From positions 1 to 9,506 of the forward strand of contig WSZX01000118.1 in the NCBI GenBank assembly GCA_013139935.1: 9,506 bases of DNA, written 5' to 3'. The translations under genes and the position numbers were made by a program. The notes below the pieces were generated by a model. It made no database searches. It saw only the letters and a program-made list of their open reading frames with translations, and was not told where the DNA came from. This stretch comes from Ardenticatenales bacterium (lineage in GTDB: Bacteria; Chloroflexota; Anaerolineae; Promineifilales; UBA4811). This document shows positions 1 through 5,758 of this stretch, in pieces (the first letter of the stretch is position 1; the number at the start of each line of letters is the position of its first letter).

Positions 1-1
1 G

Positions 2-583
2 TCTGTTGTTCGCGGTTTCCTCAAGAAGCTGCTCACGATTGGCGGCGCGCAGGTAGATGAGGACACGGACGGGCAGGAACGGCTGGCGCGTGCCAGGGCT
101 GGAACGCCGTATGACCTTATCCTGCTCGATCTGGCTATGCCAGACATGGATGGCATAGAGGTGCTCAAACAGACACGAATCGAGAATGATACCACTGCCA
201 TCGTCATGGTCGCCGGGGTTGGCCGTGTGAAATCAGCCGTCGCTGCCGTACGGGAGGGGGCGGACGGCTATATCGAAGAGCAAGATATCTCGGCGAGCGA
301 CGACCGCATCGAGTTCCAGTTCGGGCTGGAGCAGGCGATCAAACATCGCGCAGGCCTTGTTGCTCAGATGCAACTGCAAGTGCTCAGGACTGACTCTTAC
401 TCGATGATCACCCACGATCTGCGCAGCCCGGCCGGCCGACTGTTTGGCGGGATCGATCGCCCGCGCACCGGCTTTGAGCCGGGAGGCCCGAGTCCGCTTC
501 AAGAGGAGCAGGCCGGTGACGGAGAGGATTACATCGGTGGCGCTCGCCCCGAAACCGGCGCTCGAGATGACGTCCGCCGCTGA
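2..583 (+). CDS. Receiver-HisKA protein, 5' end missing and lacking an ATPase domain (possible kinase remnant)
   Basis: The reading frame is open from base 2, so the true start lies before the window, probably by only about ten codons because the receiver's N-terminal acidic pair is absent. Visible residues 1-100 form a response-regulator receiver with the phosphoacceptor motif LILLDLAMPDMDG (Asp at bases 128-130). After a helical linker, an H-box SMITHDLRSPAG (about bases 404-439) marks the dimerisation/phosphotransfer helix of a histidine kinase. The family normally continues with a second DHp helix and a HATPase domain. Here the sequence becomes kinase-unlike after SPAG, with vague similarity only (LQEEQ, DYIGGAR, DDV), and stops at TGA 581-583. 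No N, G1 or G2 box occurs in any frame before the next gene. The receiver also lacks the usual switch Thr/Ser (Ala in VMVAGVG) and the conserved Lys (GYIEEQ). It could be a decayed hybrid kinase or a receiver-DHp protein acting without its own catalytic domain. Domain identity is fairly sure; functional status is not. Confidence 0.6.
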   Translation, partial: SVVRGFLKKLLTIGGAQVDEDTDGQERLARARAGTPYDLILLDLAMPDMDGIEVLKQTRIENDTTAIVMVAGVGRVKSAVAAVREGADGYIEEQDISASDDRIEFQFGLEQAIKHRAGLVAQMQLQVLRTDSYSMITHDLRSPAGRLFGGIDRPRTGFEPGGPSPLQEEQAGDGEDYIGGARPETGARDDVRR

Positions 584-651
584 ACAGAGTGGCTGGCCTG
601 GTTCGGGTGCTCGTACCAGAGCACTCACGCATCATCGCTCGTGATCGAATC

Positions 652-678
652 CTGACTCGGCTCATCGCACCGAGTCAG
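652..678 (+). promoter_or_regulatory. Perfect 9-bp inverted repeat directly upstream of the mcp ribosome binding site
   Basis: CTGACTCGG (652-660) and CCGAGTCAG (670-678) are exact reverse complements separated by a 9-base loop. The repeat ends one base before the AGGAGG at 680-685. No T-run follows, so it does not look like a Rho-independent terminator for the upstream gene. It could be a protein-binding palindrome or an mRNA hairpin that affects initiation on mcp. The repeat is seen directly; its function is inferred. Confidence 0.45.
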
Positions 679-679
679 C

Positions 680-685
680 AGGAGG
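680..685 (+). promoter_or_regulatory. Strong Shine-Dalgarno of mcp
   Basis: AGGAGG lies 7 bases before the ATG at 693 and decides that start. The in-frame ATG at codon 30 (base 780) has only an AAGGA almost touching it, which is poor spacing. Confidence 0.8.
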
Positions 686-692
686 AAGTGAA

Positions 693-2348
693 ATGGCAAA
701 TCGGATCGGAAACTCGGCCGCATTCTCGCCAGGGGACGACGAGGTCACCCAACCGGCGCCGGAACGCACGCAATTAAGGATGGGTTTGAGAAGAAGGTTC
801 ACGCTGGGATTGTCGGTCGTTGTCCTGGGCACGTGTGCCCTGGGCTTGTTCGCGCTGTACATTCAGACCGCCATCCGCGACGAATTCTCCATGCTGGAAA
901 AGGACATCATACCGCGTGTGCTGTCCATACTCGAGACGAAGGTTTCGGTTGCGTCACTTCTGACAGAAGTGGACGAGTTTGTGAGCACCAATGACTGGGC
1001 ACAGCGGCAAGATGCCCTGGAGGATATTGAGCGGATTCGGGGGAACATGGCCGAGCACAGGGTGCACATGACAGATATCGGCGATGAGGAAAGTCGAGCA
1101 GCCCAGGAGATGGAGGACCGAGCCGCGAGCATCATCAGCCTGGCCGAGCAAGTGCTGGAGGAAACGCGAGCCGGGGCGCCACGGGAGGGCACGAAGAGCC
1201 TCCGGCGCCAAATGCATTCGGAAATGAACGAGCTGGAGGTTGTCCTGGACGAGCACGTGTCGGTTCACATGAGCGAACTGGCCGGGGCAGGAGAGAGGGT
1301 GGACGGGGCGCAGAGGGCCGGGATCGTGGCAATCCTGGCGGCCTTGATCATTGCGGTGGCGCTGTTTCTTGGCGTGGGGTCCCACACGGCCAGGTCGATT
1401 ATCGAACCCATCCGCCTTCTCAGCGAGGCAGCCGAGAGCATCCGCCAGGGTGACCTGGAGGTGGCAGTGGAGGTCAATTCCGGGGACGAGATGGGCGTGC
1501 TGGCCGATGCCTTTAATCGGATGGTCGAGTTCTTGCGCGATCTGCTCGGCCGGATCACAGCGACCGCACAGCATCTCGTTTCATCTAGCGAGGAACTGGC
1601 AGCGACGACGGGGCAGATGCGGGCGGTCGTGCAGCAGATCGCCGAGGCTGCCGGCCATACAGCGCATGGAGCTGAGATTCAGGCACGCCGGGCAGAAGGG
1701 GCGGCCGCGGCGGCATCGCAATTGGCGTCGGCCACGCACCGGATCGCGGAAAACGCCGAGCAGACCAATGCTGCTTCGATCGAGGTCCAAGTGGCGGTAG
1801 AAGACTCGGCCAAGCTGGTTGCATCGTTGGGCGAACGACTGAGAGAGATTGATCGGTTTGTGGCCCTGGTGGAAAAGATCGCGGATCAGACGAATCTGTT
1901 GGCACTGAATGCCTCGATCGAGGCGGCCCGGGCAGGCGAGCATGGCGTTGGTTTTGCCGTTGTTGCTGACGAGGTGCGCAGGTTGGCGCTGCATTCGGCC
2001 GGTTCGGCCGGGGAGATCGCGGCGCTGAGTCGGGCAATTACTCGCCAGTTGGAGGAGGTGCTGGCAGGGATGGGGAATGTCCAGGGCGGTGCGGCCGATG
2101 TGGTGGGGTTGGCCAAAGAGACCGCGGCCGAGACCGAGGAGCAGAGGATAGCGTCGAAGGAGATGGTCAAGGCGGTCAACGAGATGGCTGCGGTGGCCGA
2201 GCAGAGCGCATCAAACAGCGAAGAGATTGCAGCTATGGTTGAGGAACAGGTAGCCTCAATCGATCAGGTGGCGGCCTCTGCCCGGGTGTTGGCCGAACAG
2301 GTCGCTAGTCTGCGGAAACCACTGCCAGGTGGGGAGAGCATCACATGA
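693..2348 (+). CDS. mcp: Transmembrane methyl-accepting chemotaxis protein
   Basis: This is a 551-residue receptor that senses a signal outside the membrane and controls CheA through CheW. A cytoplasmic N-terminal stretch of about 35 residues is followed by TM1 (about 37-59). The extracytoplasmic domain (about 61-208) is mostly charged and helical, resembling four-helix-bundle sensors; its ligand is unknown. TM2 is about 209-228, then HAMP (about 229-282, with EPI and SGDEMGVLADAFNRM). The signalling coiled coil has the canonical hairpin tip ADQTNLLALNASIEAARAG and GVGFAVVADEVRRLA (about 397-432). Residues 513-522 (AAMVEEQVAS) fit the methylation consensus exactly, with Glu517/Glu518 as candidates; 297-305 and 506-515 are looser matches. 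There is no C-terminal NWETF-type pentapeptide for CheR/CheB tethering. ATG 693 is chosen for its AGGAGG. The gene overlaps cheW by ATGA and is first in the mcp-cheW-cheB-cheA cluster. Confidence 0.96.
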   Translation: MANRIGNSAAFSPGDDEVTQPAPERTQLRMGLRRRFTLGLSVVVLGTCALGLFALYIQTAIRDEFSMLEKDIIPRVLSILETKVSVASLLTEVDEFVSTNDWAQRQDALEDIERIRGNMAEHRVHMTDIGDEESRAAQEMEDRAASIISLAEQVLEETRAGAPREGTKSLRRQMHSEMNELEVVLDEHVSVHMSELAGAGERVDGAQRAGIVAILAALIIAVALFLGVGSHTARSIIEPIRLLSEAAESIRQGDLEVAVEVNSGDEMGVLADAFNRMVEFLRDLLGRITATAQHLVSSSEELAATTGQMRAVVQQIAEAAGHTAHGAEIQARRAEGAAAAASQLASATHRIAENAEQTNAASIEVQVAVEDSAKLVASLGERLREIDRFVALVEKIADQTNLLALNASIEAARAGEHGVGFAVVADEVRRLALHSAGSAGEIAALSRAITRQLEEVLAGMGNVQGGAADVVGLAKETAAETEEQRIASKEMVKAVNEMAAVAEQSASNSEEIAAMVEEQVASIDQVAASARVLAEQVASLRKPLPGGESIT

Positions 2349-2863
2349 ATGTTGGGTTTCCGTCTCCACCCGAGACAAAAGGCACGAGCATGGTTGCGGC
2401 TCATGATAAGTATGTGGTATTCTGCCTCGGGGAAACTCGTTTTGCGGTTCCCATTCTTCAGGTTCTGCGCATAGTTCGTCTGACACCCATCACTCGGGTA
2501 CCCAACGCACCGCACTTTCTGGAGGGGGTAGTAACCTATCGCGGCCAGGCGGTGCCGATCATTGACCTGCACAAGCGATTGGCATTGCCGGTCGCAGAAT
2601 ACGTGTATGCGGCTCGCATCCTGGTGGTCGAAGTGGGGTCTCAGATCATTGGGATGCTGGTAGATGCGGTCGTGGATATCTTGCATCTGCCAAAGGAGAT
2701 CATTCAGCCACCGCCCGAGATGGTGGCCGACGTGAACGGGGTCTACCTCCTTGGCGTTGCCCAGCACGACGGACAAACGGTTGTCATTCTTGACCTGAGC
2801 CGGGTGCTGACTGTGGAACAGATCGCCGGGGTGAGCGCCTGGCAGGCGGAGGCGAACGGATGA
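2345..2863 (+). CDS. cheW: Chemotaxis adaptor protein CheW
   Basis: A 172-residue cytoplasmic scaffold that links the receptor tip to the CheA P5 domain. The CheW fold spans about residues 22-158. It starts at KYVVFCLGETRFAVPILQV and contains the characteristic EGVVTYRGQAVPIIDLHKRL (60-79); Arg66 corresponds to the receptor-contact arginine of the family. It continues with the VEVGSQIIGMLVDAVVDILHLP strand-helix segment and ends with GQTVVILDLSRVL. The 20-residue N-terminal extension and 14-residue tail are unremarkable. The ATG overlaps the mcp stop as ATGA, with a G-rich RBS (AGGTGGGGAG, about 2328-2337) inside the mcp end, so it is probably translated by coupling. An internal ATG at 2390 (codon 16) would also keep the full domain but has a weak RBS. 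Confidence 0.95.
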   Translation: MNVGFPSPPETKGTSMVAAHDKYVVFCLGETRFAVPILQVLRIVRLTPITRVPNAPHFLEGVVTYRGQAVPIIDLHKRLALPVAEYVYAARILVVEVGSQIIGMLVDAVVDILHLPKEIIQPPPEMVADVNGVYLLGVAQHDGQTVVILDLSRVLTVEQIAGVSAWQAEANG

Positions 2864-2882
2864 TGATCTGCCATGGGCGCAC

Positions 2883-2888
2883 GGGGGG
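2883..2888 (+). promoter_or_regulatory. G-run Shine-Dalgarno favouring the cheB start at 2894
   Basis: GGGGGG lies 5 bases before ATG 2894. The in-frame ATG at 2873 has no comparable motif at good distance. Confidence 0.5.
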
Positions 2889-2893
2889 ATGAT

Positions 2894-3955
2894 ATGGCGG
2901 TGACCATCAATGTGCTGGTGGCGGATGACTCGGCGCTCATGCAGCGGATCATCACCAAGCTGCTGGAAAGCGAACCAGGCATCCGCGTGGTGGGCACGGC
3001 CGATGATGGGCGCCAAGCGATCGAGTGTGTTGGGCGCCTGTCGCCCCACGTGGTCGTCATGGACATCGACATGCCCAACATGGATGGCCTGGCAGCGTTG
3101 CAGCACATCATGCAACAGAGGCCAACACCGGTGGTGATGGTCAGCGGGGTTAGCGATGCTTCTGCTACCCTGCGGGCGTTAGAGTTGGGGGCCATAGATT
3201 TCGTCGCCAAACCATCGGGTCCCATCTCAATCGACCTGTATGAGGTGCGCGATGAGTTGATCGCCAAGGTCAAATTGGCCTCCCTGGCGGATCCGGCGCC
3301 CATTGAGGCCGAGTCTATTCGTGCGCCGCTTCCGCCGGCATTCCAATCGCCGAGCGGACGTTTATGCCTGGTGGCGATTGCCGCCTCCACTGGGGGGCCC
3401 CAGACGCTTGGTCATATCTTCCGCCAACTTCCATCCGGATTGCCGACCGCCATATTGGTAGTGCAGCACATGCCGGCCGGTTTTACCGCCACCTTTGCCG
3501 AACGGTTGGATCGGCACAGCCCGGTTAACGTCAGAGAGGCGAGGGATGGTGAAACCATCAGATCGGGCGTGGCCTACGTAGCACCGGGAGGCGTGCATAT
3601 GGCGGTGGTCAAGGAGGGGCGCGGACCGGTCCTCCGCATGGAGGAGACACCCCCGGTCAACGCGGTTCGACCCTCGGCCGATGTGTTGATGAGCTCAGTA
3701 GCCCTGGTTGCCGGCCGGTCGAGTGTCGGGATCGTGCTCACGGGAATGGGAAAGGACGGCAGTGATGGTCTGGCTCAGATCAAGCGCGCCGGTGGGGCCA
3801 CCATCGCCCAAGATGAAGAATCCTCGATTGTCTTTGGAATGCCGGGGTCAGCGATTGGCCAGGGCGTGGTGGACCGGGTGCTGCCTCTCTTGGAGATCCC
3901 GGCCGCCCTGGTTGATGCGGTGCGGCATTGCGCGGGCGAGGTCAAGCCGCAATGA
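2894..3955 (+). CDS. cheB: Chemotaxis response regulator protein-glutamate methylesterase CheB
   Basis: A 353-residue enzyme that removes methyl groups from receptor glutamates, and often deamidates glutamines, when phosphorylated by CheA, giving adaptation. The N-terminal receiver (about 1-120) has the acidic pair in ADDSALMQR, phosphoacceptor Asp57 in VVMDIDMPNMDG, Ser in MVSG and Lys in FVAKP. A linker leads to the esterase domain (about 155-345) with the triad Ser165 (AASTGGP), His192 (VVQHMPAGF) and Asp298 (TGMGKDGSDG). All key residues are present, so it should be active. The start at 2894 is preferred because it has the better RBS and begins MAVTINVLVADDS, close to usual CheB N-termini; the start at 2873 adds seven residues. 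It ends in an ATGA overlap with cheA. The upstream receptor carries a matching methylation motif, but no CheR counterpart is in view. Confidence 0.96.
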   Translation: MAVTINVLVADDSALMQRIITKLLESEPGIRVVGTADDGRQAIECVGRLSPHVVVMDIDMPNMDGLAALQHIMQQRPTPVVMVSGVSDASATLRALELGAIDFVAKPSGPISIDLYEVRDELIAKVKLASLADPAPIEAESIRAPLPPAFQSPSGRLCLVAIAASTGGPQTLGHIFRQLPSGLPTAILVVQHMPAGFTATFAERLDRHSPVNVREARDGETIRSGVAYVAPGGVHMAVVKEGRGPVLRMEETPPVNAVRPSADVLMSSVALVAGRSSVGIVLTGMGKDGSDGLAQIKRAGGATIAQDEESSIVFGMPGSAIGQGVVDRVLPLLEIPAALVDAVRHCAGEVKPQ

Positions 3956-5604
3956 CTGATTTTGACCTGTCTGAGTTTCGCGACCTGTTCGTAGAGGAAG
4001 GCCACAACTACCTGCAGACGCTGAACACCAATCTGTTGGCTCTGGAGAGGGACCCCGATGACGTTCAAGCCTTGGAAGCGATGTTTCGTGCTGCCCATTC
4101 CCTCAAGGGAGGAGCGGCGACGATGGGGTACAGCGTCGTGGGGGATCTTGCGCACGCGACTGAAGACGCGCTGGACAAGCTTAGGAGAGGACGATGGCAC
4201 CTGACCCCTCCGCTGACCGATCTGCTGTTTGATGTCCTGGACAGGCTGCAGGCACTGCTGGCTGACGTGGCGGCTGATCGCGAACCAACGGCCGACACCT
4301 CCATGCTGGAGCGGCTGCGAGCGCTAAAGGCGCCAGCACCATCGGAACTGGAGGTGGCCCCATTTCCGACCCCGCCGGGAGACGAGCCTGGCGAACCGAT
4401 GGCTCCTCCAACATCGGTTGTGCGGGTGGACGTGCACTATTTGGACTCTCTGCTCGACGTTGTTTCAGAGATGGTCATCCATCGAAGCTTGCTCAGCCGA
4501 CTGGGCCAGCGGTACGAGCTAGTGGCTCTGAGCGATGCGATACAAGTCCATGATCGCCTGCTGACTCGACTTCGCAACGCCGTGCTGGGAATGCGAATGG
4601 TGCCGGTGAGTCAGGTGTTTGATCGTTTTCCGCGGATGACACGGGACCTGCTCAAGGCACAGGGCAAGAGAGCGCAGTTTGTCATTGGCGGGGGCAGGGT
4701 AGAGATGGACCGCTCGGTGCTGGAAGCGCTTAACGATCCGCTGGTCCACTTGATTCGGAACGCGATTGACCATGGGTTGGAAACGCCCGCCGAACGCGCC
4801 AAGGCCGCCAAGTCGCGCACCGCGAGCCTGCGTCTCACCGCTCGGCGGGAACGGGAATCCGTGGTCATTGTGCTTGAGGACGACGGCCGGGGCATGGACA
4901 GTGTGCAGATAGCGGCCGCTGCCGTAGAACAAGGGCTGATCACGGAGGAAGCCGTTGCAGAGATGAGCGCGGGGCAGATACTGCAGCTACTCTGCCACCC
5001 TGGTTTCTCCACCAGCAGGGAAGTGACGGCTGTCTCGGGGCGGGGAATGGGGATGACTGTGGTCAAGCGGGCTGTGGAGGCGCTGCGAGGTACGCTGGAG
5101 ATTGAGACGCAGGTCGGCCAGGGAAGCACCTTTCGTCTCAGGCTGCCGGTGATGCTGACATTGCTGGATGCCATGTTGGTTCGGGTGGGAGAGGAGCAGT
5201 ATGCGCTTCCGGTCGCTCAGGTGGAGCACATCCTCGAAATCGAGCCGGCACGGATCGAGTGCATCGGTGGTAAGGAAGTGATGATGGTGGACGATGCTAT
5301 GCTGCCATTGCGCCGGATGAGCAGATTGCTCCACGTACCCAATGCCGACCCCAACCCGCGCTATGCGCTGATTGTGAGGCCCAAAGGCGAGGCGGTGGGC
5401 CTAAGGGTCGATGCGGTGTTGGGGCGCGAGGAGATTGTCGCCAGGCCCGTGCCGGTTGCCCTGCGCAGCATACCTGCCTTGGTAGGGGCGACGGTCATTG
5501 GTGAGGGGCAGACGGTGCTGATTCTGGATGTAGAAGAGGCACTGGGAGAACCGGGAATCACAGGATTCCCTTCGGGGAGACAAGTTGAATCAAGTGATCT
5601 TTGA
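3952..5604 (+). CDS. cheA: Chemotaxis histidine kinase CheA without a P2 domain
   Basis: A 550-residue cytoplasmic kinase that autophosphorylates under receptor/CheW control and passes phosphate to response regulators, including CheB. P1/HPt (about 1-108) carries His49 in FRAAHSLKGGAATMG. A short Pro-rich linker (about 125-155) takes the place of P2. P3 dimerisation helices follow (about 157-220, VRVDVHYLDSLLDVVSEMV). P4 ATPase spans about 221-400 with N box DPLVHLIRNAIDHGLE, G1 LEDDGRGMD, and the F/G2 region GFSTS...VSGRGMGMTVVK. The P5 CheW-like domain is about 400-535. The G2 motif has Thr where GMDVV is usual. No receiver is fused. At 550 residues it is shorter than E. coli CheA (654), mainly through loss of P2. 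ATG 3952 overlaps the cheB stop (ATGA) with GAGG at 3938-3941; an upstream TTG at 3928 would add only eight non-homologous residues. Last gene of the cluster. Confidence 0.96.
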   Translation: MTDFDLSEFRDLFVEEGHNYLQTLNTNLLALERDPDDVQALEAMFRAAHSLKGGAATMGYSVVGDLAHATEDALDKLRRGRWHLTPPLTDLLFDVLDRLQALLADVAADREPTADTSMLERLRALKAPAPSELEVAPFPTPPGDEPGEPMAPPTSVVRVDVHYLDSLLDVVSEMVIHRSLLSRLGQRYELVALSDAIQVHDRLLTRLRNAVLGMRMVPVSQVFDRFPRMTRDLLKAQGKRAQFVIGGGRVEMDRSVLEALNDPLVHLIRNAIDHGLETPAERAKAAKSRTASLRLTARRERESVVIVLEDDGRGMDSVQIAAAAVEQGLITEEAVAEMSAGQILQLLCHPGFSTSREVTAVSGRGMGMTVVKRAVEALRGTLEIETQVGQGSTFRLRLPVMLTLLDAMLVRVGEEQYALPVAQVEHILEIEPARIECIGGKEVMMVDDAMLPLRRMSRLLHVPNADPNPRYALIVRPKGEAVGLRVDAVLGREEIVARPVPVALRSIPALVGATVIGEGQTVLILDVEEALGEPGITGFPSGRQVESSDL

Positions 5605-5667
5605 GTTTGTAGAAAAACGAGCGAGGCGCCGTCCCCTCTTCAGGTCCGCTGCTGCACAAAGAAAGCT

Positions 5668-5714
5668 GGAGGGGGTGGGGTTGGGGCCCTTTGCGCCCCA
5701 ACCCCACCCCTTCC
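5668..5714. terminator. G/C-run hairpin between convergent genes, probable bidirectional terminator
   Basis: The arms 5672-5687 and 5695-5710 are perfect 16-base reverse complements (GGGGTGGGGTTGGGGC and its complement) around a 7-base loop. One G-T and three further Watson-Crick pairs extend the stem to about 20. It lies 64-110 bases after the cheA stop and 45-91 bases after the transglutaminase stop on the other strand. Pyrimidine-rich but not T-only sequence follows on both sides, so it is not a textbook intrinsic terminator. Its symmetry and placement suit transcription ending from both directions. No gene is seen in 5605-5758. Confidence 0.6.
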
Positions 5715-5758
5715 TCTCTCTCCCGTCGCCGCAGCCCCTTTTTCAACACCCTCATCTT

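Noticed and set aside
444..644. Frame with a kinase-like ring (VTERITSVALAPKPALEMTSAA) after the H-box
   Set aside because: Considered as the frameshifted continuation of the DHp domain, but it has no recognisable ATPase boxes and ends at 644. The similarity is too weak to call a frameshift.
589..777. Small plus-strand frame spanning the gap before mcp
   Set aside because: It overlaps the mcp start region, has no RBS or motif, and includes the inverted repeat and the mcp RBS.
954..1574. 206-codon minus-strand frame opposite mcp
   Set aside because: Antisense to a canonical receptor; its Cys/His/Pro-rich composition is a codon-bias shadow.
2264..3115. 283-codon open frame on the minus strand across cheW and the cheB start
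   Set aside because: It runs antisense to two well-identified genes, is His/Gln-rich in the way of antisense shadows, and shows no domain.
3928..3951. Upstream TTG start for CheA
   Set aside because: It adds eight residues unlike CheA N-termini; ATG 3952 begins MTDFDLSEFRDLF in the normal HPt register and overlaps the cheB stop.
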